From: Pseudomonadota bacterium
Lineage (GTDB): Bacteria > Pseudomonadota > Gammaproteobacteria > UBA5335
DNA length: 5,842 nucleotides
Assembly (NCBI GenBank): GCA_002862965.1
Contig: PKCW01000165.1
Location: forward strand, 1-5,842
Reading direction: 5' to 3'
A model generated the notes under the pieces. It was given only the letters and a program-made list of their open reading frames with translations. It was not told where the DNA came from and ran no database searches. The position numbers were made by a program, and so were the translations under genes. Shown one piece after another: positions 1 to 5,840 of the stretch. The first letter of the stretch is position 1, and the number at the start of each line of letters is the position of its first letter.

Positions 1-637
1 GTGGGCGGGGCGGGGTCGCCGCGGCCGCGCCTGGCAATCGCCTCTGGGCGCCCAGATCCCCCTGTCGATCGGTTATGGCTTTGCCGCGCTGCCCGCCGAC
101 TTCGCCGGTTTGGGTCTGGCCGTCGGCGTGATGGCGGCGCAGGCCTTGCAGCGGCTGGGCGCCCCGGACATCGGTCTGAAATGGCCCAACGATCTTCTCT
201 GGCAGGGGCGCAAGCTCGGCGGCGTGTTGATCGAATTGCGGGGCGAGGCGGGCGGGCCCTGCGATGTCGTGGTGGGCGTCGGGGTCAATGTGCAGCTTCC
301 CGACCCGCCCGCGGGCCTGATCGACCAACCCTGGACGGATCTCGGCCGCATCCTGGGAGGCGCCCGACCCCACCGCAACCGCGTCGCCGCGGCCCTCATC
401 GGCGCCTTGATCCCCGGGCTGGATCGCTTTGCGGAGGAGGGGCTGGCGCCGTTCCTCGCGGCGTTTCGCCGTATCGACGTGCTGGCCGGCCGGCGGGTCC
501 GGGTGGAACAGCGCGGGGACTGGCTGGAAGGCATCGCGCGGGGCGTCAGCGAACGTGGCGCCTTGCTGCTCGAAGACGCTGCGGGCATCCGGCCGTACTG
601 GTCCGGCGAGGTGAGCGTGCGGGAGCTCGGCCGATGA
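1..637 (+). CDS. birA: Biotin--[acetyl-CoA-carboxylase] ligase BirA, 5'-truncated by the window edge
   Basis: BirA makes biotinyl-5'-AMP from biotin and ATP and transfers biotin to a lysine of the carboxyl-carrier protein of acetyl-CoA carboxylase; it acts in the cytoplasm. The reading frame is open from base 2 and leaves 211 residues. Seen in order: the nucleotide/biotin loop GRGRRGRAW with following SP (bases 8-43), KWPNDL (179-196; its Lys matches the active-site Lys of E. coli BirA), GVLIE, GVGVNV (about 275-292), then a small C-terminal SH3-like domain ending in SGEVSVREL. Family members run about 230-330 residues, so roughly 20-110 N-terminal residues lie outside the window. It therefore cannot be told whether the DNA-binding helix-turn-helix of the bifunctional repressor form is present. 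The stop overlaps the coaX start by 4 bases (ATGA), indicating translational coupling. The identification is secure. Confidence 0.95.
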   Translation, partial: WAGRGRRGRAWQSPLGAQIPLSIGYGFAALPADFAGLGLAVGVMAAQALQRLGAPDIGLKWPNDLLWQGRKLGGVLIELRGEAGGPCDVVVGVGVNVQLPDPPAGLIDQPWTDLGRILGGARPHRNRVAAALIGALIPGLDRFAEEGLAPFLAAFRRIDVLAGRRVRVEQRGDWLEGIARGVSERGALLLEDAAGIRPYWSGEVSVRELGR

Positions 638-1380
638 GGCTGTTGCTGGATCTGGGCAATAGCCGGATGAAATGGGCTGCGCACGCGCCGGGCGCGCCGG
701 ATTTCATCGCACGCGGCGCGGTGCCGTACGGGGCCGGGTCGATCGTGGATCGATGGCCGCTGGCGCAGCCGCCGGAAGCGGTCTGGCTGTGCAGCGTGGC
801 CGGTCCAGCGCGGACCGAGGCCGTGGCGCAGACCGTGAGCCGGTCGTGGGGCGCGCCGGTACACCCGATCGCCTCTCAGCCCGCGGGCTTCGGCGTGCGT
901 ACGGCCTATGCCGAACCGCAGCGGCTGGGCGCCGATCGCTGGGCGGCGCTGGTGGGCGCGCGATCGCTCGGCTCAGGCCCGGTCTGCATCCTCGGTCTGG
1001 GTACGGCGCTGACCGGCGATCTGCTGGATGCGCAAGGCCGGCACCTGGGCGGCATCATCGCGCCGGGACGGCAGTTGCTCCGGCGCAGCCTGCGCGCCGG
1101 CACGGCGCAGGTCGTCACGGACGCGCCGGCACCGGAGGTCGAGGACGGCGAGGAGGGTGTGGGTCGCACGACCGATGACTGCGTCGCCTGGGGCGTGACC
1201 CACAGCCTGATCGGTTGCTGCGCGCGCATTGCGGAAGTGGCGCGGGCGCGCCTGGGCGCCGATGTGGCGCTGCTGCTGACCGGCGGCGATGCGTCCTGGG
1301 CGCAGCCGCTGTTGCCCTTCGCGAGCCGGATCGAGCCCGATCTGGTGCTCCGGGGGCTGGCGGTGATCGCCGATGACTAG
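634..1380 (+). CDS. coaX: Type III pantothenate kinase CoaX
   Basis: Phosphorylates pantothenate to 4'-phosphopantothenate with ATP, the first committed step of coenzyme A synthesis, in the cytoplasm. It has 248 residues, normal for the type III family (about 240-270), with an ASKHA-type fold. Visible motifs: N-terminal phosphate loop LLLDLGNSRMKW (residues 3-14, with Asp6); LGADRW (98-103), whose Asp101 aligns with the family's catalytic Asp; GLGTALTGD (121-129); GGIIAPG (139-145); and a late LLLTGGD phosphate loop. One oddity is that the usual Asp of the DxGTAxT motif is Gly121 here; I recall that some beta-proteobacterial Baf-type CoaX proteins also lack it, so the enzyme is probably still active. 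The ATG at 634 overlaps the birA stop and puts the phosphate loop right at the N-terminus. The frame stays open upstream through birA, but only as an antiparallel-free shadow with no family motifs. The 3' end overlaps the next gene by 8 bases. Confidence 0.94.
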   Translation: MRLLLDLGNSRMKWAAHAPGAPDFIARGAVPYGAGSIVDRWPLAQPPEAVWLCSVAGPARTEAVAQTVSRSWGAPVHPIASQPAGFGVRTAYAEPQRLGADRWAALVGARSLGSGPVCILGLGTALTGDLLDAQGRHLGGIIAPGRQLLRRSLRAGTAQVVTDAPAPEVEDGEEGVGRTTDDCVAWGVTHSLIGCCARIAEVARARLGADVALLLTGGDASWAQPLLPFASRIEPDLVLRGLAVIADD

Positions 1381-2032
1381 TGTCCTGCGCATGGTGGTGT
1401 TGAGTCTGGTCTTGGGCGCGCTATTGCTCGGCGTCTGGCAGTTGCGCTCGCGGGAACCGCGAGGCTCCGAGCGGCCCGTCGCGGCGCTGCAGCCGCTCGT
1501 CGCGAACACCGCTGCGCCGCCGATGACCGCCTCGGCACAGACCGAAAGCCCCGCGGTCGCCGCCGGAGAGGAAGCGCCTGCGCCGGCCGACCCGTCGCCG
1601 GTCCGGTGCTGGCGGATCGGTCCCCTGGACGAGATCGCGTTGCGCGCCGCGAAAACGCGTTTCGCAGCGCCGGAATTCACTGCCGCCGTCGCGCAGGAGG
1701 TGCAGCGCGACAAGGTGGCCGACTGGATTTACCTCCCGCCCCGGCCCACGCTCGCGGCAGCGCGCGAGGAGGAACGGCGCTTGCGCGATTTGGGTGTCCA
1801 GGATCTGGCGGTGGTGACCAGTGGCATGATGCGCAACGGGCTGTCGCTCGGGGTCTACGCGGAGGCGGGCGGCGCGCTGCGACGCATGGCGGAATTGAGG
1901 AGTCTGGGCGTCGAGGCCCGGATCGAGCCCCGTTACCGGGAGCGGCAGCGGGCCTATCTGAGGGTTCGCGCGGTCGAGGCGCCCCGCTTTGCCGGGGTGG
2001 CGGTGGTTCGAACCGCCGAATGTCCCCCGTGA
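1373..2032 (+). CDS. Membrane-anchored SPOR-like domain protein
   Basis: 219 residues. One hydrophobic segment (about residues 5-22, MVVLSLVLGALLLGVW at its core) with little before it predicts a single-pass inner-membrane anchor with the rest in the periplasm. An Ala/Pro-rich, low-complexity linker follows (about 31-76). The C-terminal domain (about 78-198) begins with CWRIGP and contains NGLSLGVYAEAGGALRRM (154-171) and a LGVEARIEP strand. This pattern of a GP-ended strand, then a LGVY/LGVF strand, then a helix and a final strand is typical of the divergent SPOR-like proteins encoded after birA-coaX in gammaproteobacteria. True SPOR domains bind denuded peptidoglycan glycan at the septum; whether this divergent one does is unknown. 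The ATG at 1373 overlaps the coaX stop by 8 bases, so it is very likely co-translated as the last gene of that operon. The family call is fairly sure and the role is not. Confidence 0.8.
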   Translation: MTSVLRMVVLSLVLGALLLGVWQLRSREPRGSERPVAALQPLVANTAAPPMTASAQTESPAVAAGEEAPAPADPSPVRCWRIGPLDEIALRAAKTRFAAPEFTAAVAQEVQRDKVADWIYLPPRPTLAAAREEERRLRDLGVQDLAVVTSGMMRNGLSLGVYAEAGGALRRMAELRSLGVEARIEPRYRERQRAYLRVRAVEAPRFAGVAVVRTAECPP

Positions 2033-2134
2033 CGATCGGATCGGCACAGGTTTCAGGTGGGTCTTGAGAAGATCGGCCGATCGGTCGACAACCAAGCGGG
2101 CAGCACTCCCTATTTCTTGAAGCGGACACGGCAC
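2033..2134 (+). promoter_or_regulatory. Intergenic region upstream of sulfotransferase with 12-bp perfect palindrome
   Basis: This gap between the SPOR-like gene and the sulfotransferase contains the perfect palindrome GATCGGCCGATC (2071-2082) and several further copies of GATCGG (starting at 2034 and 2039, and overlapping the palindrome's right half at 2079). A TTGAGA at 2064-2069 resembles a sigma-70 -35 box (5 of 6), but the hexamer 17 bases further on (GACAAC, 2087-2092) is a poor -10 box. The palindrome would sit in the spacer, where an operator could lie. No tRNA gene is present, although in Pseudomonas tRNA genes follow this operon. The regulatory role is a guess: GATC and CGATCG words are common across this window, so the palindrome may be chance. 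Confidence 0.25.
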
Positions 2135-3412
2135 ATGAGCGACGGCGAACAGCTTGATCGACCGGCCCTGCAGCAGCGGGCCGATTCCGGGACCGGGGCG
2201 GAACCGATCTCGAGCCAGGCGTTGCAGGTACTGCGACCCAAGCGCCGCAACCTGCTCGACGGCTTCGTCGACATCGGCGACTTCAAGACACGCCCTGCCG
2301 GTACCATCGACTTCCGGCAGGTGTGGGCGCGCGCGTCGAGCCGCCTGACCCCCTATTGCTTCGACGCCACCAAAGAGCGGGTCGTCTTTGTCGAGACCCG
2401 CGAGCCGATCGATCTGACCGAGGATCATCCCTTCTTCTACGAGGCGCAGCGTCGCCACGCCGGCATGCTTTATGCAGTGCCCTACGCGGGGGTGGTGGCG
2501 CTCGCCGAAGAGACGTCCGCAGGCTGGCGCGACACGCCGGTCGTGTTCCTCCACAGCACGGGTCGGTGCGGTTCGACCCTGCTGTGCCGGCTGCTGGGCG
2601 ATGCCGCGGCGACGGTGTCGGTGTCGGAACCGGATTTCTACAGCCAGCTCGTCCTGTTGCGCGATGGGGCAAGCCCGGCCGCCGAGGCGCGGCTTGGCGC
2701 CGTCACGGCCGCCTGTACTCGCCTGCTGGTCGCGCAATTGCGCGAAACCCACCCGGCCGCGCAATCGGTGGTGATCAAGCTGCGCGGCATGGCCGTGTTC
2801 GCGGCGGACCTCCTCGCCCGTGACCTGCCCGACGCACGCAACCTGTTCCTGTATCGCAATGCCATCGACACCGTCGATTCGTTTTTTGCCATGCTGCTGC
2901 GCGTGCCCGTCATGCGTCTGGCACGCAAGGTGCGGCTGGAAACCCTGGTGCTGCGACTGGTGGCGCTGATGAATCCCATGATGCGCAATCCGGGCGCGTT
3001 GGCGCCGTTGTACAAGGATCCGCACTACCGCAAACAGATCCCGGAGGACCTGGCGGCCTTCCTGACGATCGCATGGATGTCCAAGATGCATCACGCCCTG
3101 GCCTTGCAACGGGGGGCGGAAGCGTTTTTCGATGCCGTCATCCGGTACGAGGATCTGCGGGCGGGCGGGGTGTCGATCATGCCCGCTACGCTTGAGGCGC
3201 TGGGATTGCCTCCGGCCGACGAACTGGCTCAGGCGCGCATGACGCGGACCTTGTCGCGCAATGCGCAGGAAGGCTCCGTGCTGGCCAGCACGGGCGGGTC
3301 ATCCATGAACGCGGCGCAGCAGGCCACCGTCCAGCGGATGCTGGACCTGCACCCGGAGCTGCATCGGATCGATTTTCAACTGCCCGGCACGATCACCCTG
3401 GGGGTGCAATGA
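2135..3412 (+). CDS. Sulfotransferase family protein (PAPS-dependent type)
   Basis: 425 residues. Sulfotransferases move a sulfonate group from PAPS to a hydroxyl or amine of a sugar, lipid or small molecule. The 5'-phosphosulfate-binding loop is HSTGRCGSTLLCRLL (140-154), equivalent to the GRSGSTLL loop of bacterial members. The 3'-phosphate-binding motif is YRNAIDTVDS (240-249), with Arg241 and Ser249 at the family spacing of eight. SEPDF (164-168) follows the loop and could carry the catalytic acid/base (inference). VIRYEDL (335-341) matches the YEDL motif common in the C-terminal half. About 135 residues precede the P-loop, more than in compact sulfotransferases, so this N-terminal part is a separate region I do not recognise. 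There is no signal peptide, so it is probably cytoplasmic. I chose ATG 2135; an in-frame GTG at 2057 would add 26 residues of unremarkable sequence. It overlaps the next gene by 4 bases. The acceptor substrate cannot be told. Confidence 0.83.
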   Translation: MSDGEQLDRPALQQRADSGTGAEPISSQALQVLRPKRRNLLDGFVDIGDFKTRPAGTIDFRQVWARASSRLTPYCFDATKERVVFVETREPIDLTEDHPFFYEAQRRHAGMLYAVPYAGVVALAEETSAGWRDTPVVFLHSTGRCGSTLLCRLLGDAAATVSVSEPDFYSQLVLLRDGASPAAEARLGAVTAACTRLLVAQLRETHPAAQSVVIKLRGMAVFAADLLARDLPDARNLFLYRNAIDTVDSFFAMLLRVPVMRLARKVRLETLVLRLVALMNPMMRNPGALAPLYKDPHYRKQIPEDLAAFLTIAWMSKMHHALALQRGAEAFFDAVIRYEDLRAGGVSIMPATLEALGLPPADELAQARMTRTLSRNAQEGSVLASTGGSSMNAAQQATVQRMLDLHPELHRIDFQLPGTITLGVQ

Positions 3413-4149
3413 GCGTGAAGACAGCGTTACCGGCTGGTGAGTCCGGTCGCGGGAGGTGGCTGCGTGTGGCGCTGGTGCTGCTGGTGCTGGTGGCGCTGGC
3501 CTACGGGTATCACGCCCTGGATCTGGGTCGCCTCGCCGATCGCCAGCAGATCGGCGCGCATCTGGCGGCGCTGCGCCTGTGGCAGGCGAACGCCGGCCTC
3601 TGGGGAATGGCGGAATTCGCACTGGCCGGCACGGCCGTGATCGTCCTCAACGTGCCCTGCGTCCTCGTGGTCCTGGCGGCGGCGGCGCTCTATGGCGCGC
3701 TGGGCGGGATCGTGATGGGGATCATCACCCTCAACCTCGCCAGTGTCCTGATCTATCTGATCGGGCGCCATCTGGGCCGGGCGACGATCATGCGCATCTT
3801 CGGACGGGCCATGCATCCGGTGGAGCGACACTTCGGCAATCGCGGCCTGATCAGCGTCATCCACCTGCGGCTGTTGTTCTTCGCATTGCCGCCGGTGAAC
3901 TGGTTTCTCGCCGTCATGAACCTGCGTTTGCGGGATCTGACGCTCGGTACCTTGCTGGGCTCGCTGCCGAAGATCGTCCTCTACGCCTGGCTGGGCGATG
4001 CCGTGATCGACAAGCTCGCCCACCATCCCGAGCAGTTGCACTGGTATAGCCCGGAGCTGCTGACGCCCATGCTGGCCGGCATCGTCCTCAGCCTGCTGTT
4101 GCGCTTCGCGGATCGACGCTGGATCACGCCGCGCGCCGAACGGGCCTGA
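3409..4149 (+). CDS. TVP38/TMEM64 (VTT/DedA-like) family membrane protein
   Basis: 246 residues and strongly hydrophobic. Segments: about 18-34 (first membrane helix, rich in Val/Leu), about 68-92, about 95-118, a re-entrant or helical region around 148-172, about 176-198, and a last helix about 218-233. The core VTT signature is visible: LYGALGGIVMGIITLNLAS (94-112) followed by IGRHLGR (118-124), then LRLLFFALPPVNWFLAVMNL (153-172) and GTLLGSLPKIVLYAWLGD (180-197). Related eukaryotic proteins (TMEM41B, VMP1) are lipid scramblases, and bacterial DedA relatives are linked to lipid-carrier recycling and membrane homeostasis. The role of this subgroup is not established. Its ATG overlaps the sulfotransferase stop (ATGA), so the two are translationally coupled and probably work on a shared process. 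It ends 9 bases from the stop of the convergent hydrolase gene, and no strong terminator is visible between them. Confidence 0.88.
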   Translation: MSVKTALPAGESGRGRWLRVALVLLVLVALAYGYHALDLGRLADRQQIGAHLAALRLWQANAGLWGMAEFALAGTAVIVLNVPCVLVVLAAAALYGALGGIVMGIITLNLASVLIYLIGRHLGRATIMRIFGRAMHPVERHFGNRGLISVIHLRLLFFALPPVNWFLAVMNLRLRDLTLGTLLGSLPKIVLYAWLGDAVIDKLAHHPEQLHWYSPELLTPMLAGIVLSLLLRFADRRWITPRAERA

Positions 4150-4158
4150 GCGGCCGGA

Positions 4159-5046
4159 TCACGGGCGGGCGGCAATGAAACGCGCCACTGGTGCGGCGGC
4201 CGGCTCCCGCTGAAGATGGTGTGCGCAGGCCCGCAACAGGATCGGATCGGCCGCCGTGAGATAGCGCAGGGCGCGGTGGTGGCCCGGGATGACCTCCGGG
4301 TGGGTCTGGCCGTTGAACACCTGCTGGAACAGTCGGCGGCCGCGTCGGGACAGCGTATCCAGACGGAAGTAGACGAGATTCATGCCGACGGTCTGCCGTT
4401 GCGCGAAGTCGGCGAAATCGCCTTCCTGCAGAAAACGATGGAAGGCCGGGCGCTGCGCCCACCAAGCCAGCAGCCGGTCGCTGTTGTCGAACAGGTAGGG
4501 GTGTCCGCAGTGCTTGAAGATGCGCTCCCGCATTTTCTCGCGCCGGTAGAACGGCCCCAGGGCTCTCGCCAGCAGCGTCTCATACCCCGCCAGGTAGGGT
4601 CCGATCAGCACGATCCCGGTGGCCGACGGCGTCTCGCCCGCCGCCAGGGTGGCATGCAGCGCACAGCTCAAGGAAAACGTGCTCAGGCTCATGCCCACCA
4701 GCAACGGCCGCTGAGCGGAGTCGGCCAGCATCAACCGCAAGTCGTGCAGGACCGACGCGATGTCGACGTAGCCGCCGCGACCCTGGTGTTCGTAGTGGGC
4801 TTCATAGACCGCGCTGACCCGCGGGTGCGCGAGCAAGCCTTCGATGAGCCCGTCGCCGAAGCTGCCCCGCACCGGATCGAAGCCGCCGGGAATGAGCACC
4901 ACGGGAACACTGCCCTCGGGCGGATTCGGCTTGCGTCGCGTCTCGATCAGGTAATGACCCTGCAAAGCGGTCCCGTTCCAGTCGGTGCGATAGCGAGCCG
5001 ACTCATTCGCGAAGCGGATGGGATGCAGATGAGATGCTGCGGACAT
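4159..5046 (-). CDS. Alpha/beta-hydrolase-fold protein, unassigned substrate
   Basis: 295 residues. The layout fits an alpha/beta hydrolase: a strand then a possible oxyanion loop VPVVLIPGGFDP (47-58); HDLRLML helix; then LLVGMSLST (115-123), where Ser120 sits at the nucleophile elbow; then GIVLIGPYLAGYE (144-156), the strand after the elbow; and a lid-like, Arg/Phe-rich stretch (about 160-240). Candidate late catalytic residues are Asp in the 225-268 range and His256/His257 in IPGHHRAL, but these are guesses. The elbow is GMSLS instead of the usual GxSxG, so activity could differ or be lost. No signal peptide or lipobox is seen. I chose the ATG at 5046 because GAGGG lies 6 bases before it; the frame could open 21 residues earlier at 5109, but that extension looks non-coding. 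The minus-strand DUF2177 gene ends 88 bases upstream. The substrate is unknown. Confidence 0.72.
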   Translation of the reverse strand: MSAASHLHPIRFANESARYRTDWNGTALQGHYLIETRRKPNPPEGSVPVVLIPGGFDPVRGSFGDGLIEGLLAHPRVSAVYEAHYEHQGRGGYVDIASVLHDLRLMLADSAQRPLLVGMSLSTFSLSCALHATLAAGETPSATGIVLIGPYLAGYETLLARALGPFYRREKMRERIFKHCGHPYLFDNSDRLLAWWAQRPAFHRFLQEGDFADFAQRQTVGMNLVYFRLDTLSRRGRRLFQQVFNGQTHPEVIPGHHRALRYLTAADPILLRACAHHLQREPAAAPVARFIAARP

Positions 5047-5052
5047 GAAAAG

Positions 5053-5057
5053 CCCTC
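5053..5057 (-). promoter_or_regulatory. Ribosome binding site of the alpha/beta-hydrolase gene
   Basis: The minus strand reads GAGGG here, 6 bases before the ATG at 5046. This supports that ATG over the in-frame upstream start at 5109, which lacks a comparable site. The remaining intergenic bases (5058-5134) show no convincing promoter or terminator on either strand. Confidence 0.6.
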
Positions 5058-5134
5058 GGTGACGGATGTGAAAGCCGGGCGGCGCCTTGCCATGGTATCG
5101 GCGAATCACTTCGTTTCTGAGTCGTTTCCCGGGC

Positions 5135-5539
5135 TCATGTCGTTTGGGCAGTGCGCAGGGCCAGCACCGTCACCGTACTGGCGGCGGCCCCCAGCGCGCT
5201 GCCCCAGGCCACGTCGATGATCGCCAGCACGGGATCGAACCCGCGGATGACCGCATAGGCCGTCGCGTCGTAGGTGAGATAGGCAAAAAAACCGAACAGG
5301 GCACCGTTCAGAGCGGCGCCTCGCCAGTCGCCGGTGGGTAGCGCGGGGGCGATGACGAAGTACACGAGCCCGGCGACATAGGCCATGTAGAACAGCGCCG
5401 CGACGCTCACGACGGGACGTTCCCGCATGATCGGGCCCATCCGCGACAGGTAAAGATCCTTCGCGATGTAGCCCAGCCACAGCCCGTCGAGGACCAGAAA
5501 AACCACCAGCGCAAGGCCGTAGGCGAGCGTCGGTTTCAT
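5135..5539 (-). CDS. DUF2177 family membrane protein
   Basis: 134 residues with four predicted membrane helices (about 4-24, 46-66, 74-95 and 104-126). The conserved landmarks of the DUF2177 family are all visible: LDGLWLG (17-23) in helix 1, ALFYMAYVAGLVYF (48-61) in helix 2, ALFGFFAYLTYDATAYAV (80-97) in helix 3 and IDVAWG (108-113) in helix 4. Length is normal for the family, and function is uncharacterised. The start at ATG 5539 places the first membrane helix immediately at the N-terminus. An in-frame ATG at 5572 would add 11 residues and run into the palindromic sequence behind the upstream gene, so it is less likely. AAGAGG on the minus strand (5550-5555), 10 bases before the chosen ATG, is a slightly distant but usable ribosome site. 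It is transcribed in the same direction as the small gene upstream and the hydrolase downstream. Confidence 0.88.
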   Translation of the reverse strand: MKPTLAYGLALVVFLVLDGLWLGYIAKDLYLSRMGPIMRERPVVSVAALFYMAYVAGLVYFVIAPALPTGDWRGAALNGALFGFFAYLTYDATAYAVIRGFDPVLAIIDVAWGSALGAAASTVTVLALRTAQTT

Positions 5540-5576
5540 TCCGGGGCATCCTCTTGCGGCGGGCTCTCGCATGCGA

Positions 5577-5595
5577 AGCGCCCGGTACGGGCGCT
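5577..5595 (-). terminator. Terminator-like hairpin after the YdcH-like gene
   Basis: A perfect 7-bp stem, AGCGCCC (5577-5583) with GGGCGCT (5589-5595), around a 5-base loop that can close one more G-C pair. On the minus strand it starts 8 bases after the YdcH-like stop codon. The usual T-run is missing: the minus strand continues TCGCATGCGA, itself a perfect 10-base palindrome (5567-5576). The position argues for a transcription end or an mRNA-stabilising 3' structure, while the lack of T residues argues against an efficient intrinsic terminator. Partial read-through into the DUF2177 gene is possible. Confidence 0.5.
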
Positions 5596-5603
5596 CCGTT
5601 CGG

Positions 5604-5840
5604 TCAAGCGCTCAGCAGCCGGTAAAGCTCATCCTTGAGCGACAGCCGGGTTTTCTTGAGGTTTTCCATGGTTTCGTCGGCCTTGGGGCTGCCCTCGTCC
5701 TCGAGCCGGCGGATCTGCCGATCGAGATCGTTGTATTCCTCGAACCGGCGGGCGAAGTGATGGTCGCTGACCTTCAGGGCGTGGATTCTGTCGCGCAGTT
5801 CGGGGAACTCGAGGATCAGGGTGTGGTTCTCGATCGACAT
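5604..5840 (-). CDS. YdcH-family (DUF465) small helical protein
   Basis: 78 residues, complete, with ATG at 5840 just inside the window. The sequence fits DUF465/YdcH: an N-terminal FPELRDRIHALK (12-23) segment, SDHHFARRFEEYNDLDRQI (25-43), a short turn with Glu/Gly/Ser around 47-54, then ENLKKTRLSLKDELYRLL (59-76) with the hallmark LKDELY near the C-terminus. It is predicted to be an antiparallel helical hairpin or short coiled coil, highly charged, soluble and cytoplasmic. Members are widespread in proteobacteria, usually 65-80 residues, and have no firmly established function. The ribosome site and promoter lie beyond the window edge. A hairpin lies directly downstream. Confidence 0.92.
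   Translation of the reverse strand: MSIENHTLILEFPELRDRIHALKVSDHHFARRFEEYNDLDRQIRRLEDEGSPKADETMENLKKTRLSLKDELYRLLSA

Noticed and set aside
1..633. In-frame upstream extension of coaX through the birA region
   Set aside because: The translated extension is Arg/Gly/Ala-rich and shows no family sequence, while the frame beginning at base 2 carries all BirA motifs. CoaX itself begins properly at 634.
1999..2020. tRNA T-arm-like GGTTCGAACC at the end of the SPOR-like gene
   Set aside because: No acceptor stem, D-arm, anticodon arm or CCA end can be built around it, and it lies inside a coding frame.
1421..3109. Long minus-strand open frame of 562 codons antisense to the SPOR-like and sulfotransferase genes
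   Set aside because: Its translation is rich in Arg, Gln, His and Gly with no recognisable domain, and it runs across two well-supported plus-strand genes and their gap. Such frames are expected in high-GC DNA where stop codons are rare.
3467..3500. CTGGTG-rich short repeat
   Set aside because: It encodes the Leu/Val-rich first membrane helix of the VTT protein using preferred high-GC codons; no sign of a regulatory or slippage-prone tract that would shift frame.
3427..4041. Minus-strand open frame of 204 codons opposite the VTT gene
   Set aside because: Rich in Gln, His and Asp, the typical reverse complement of Leu/Val-rich membrane helices; not a gene.
4216..5220. Plus-strand open frame of 334 codons antisense to the hydrolase gene
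   Set aside because: No domain, biased composition, and it opposes a frame with a clear hydrolase fold pattern and a ribosome site; a GC-driven shadow.
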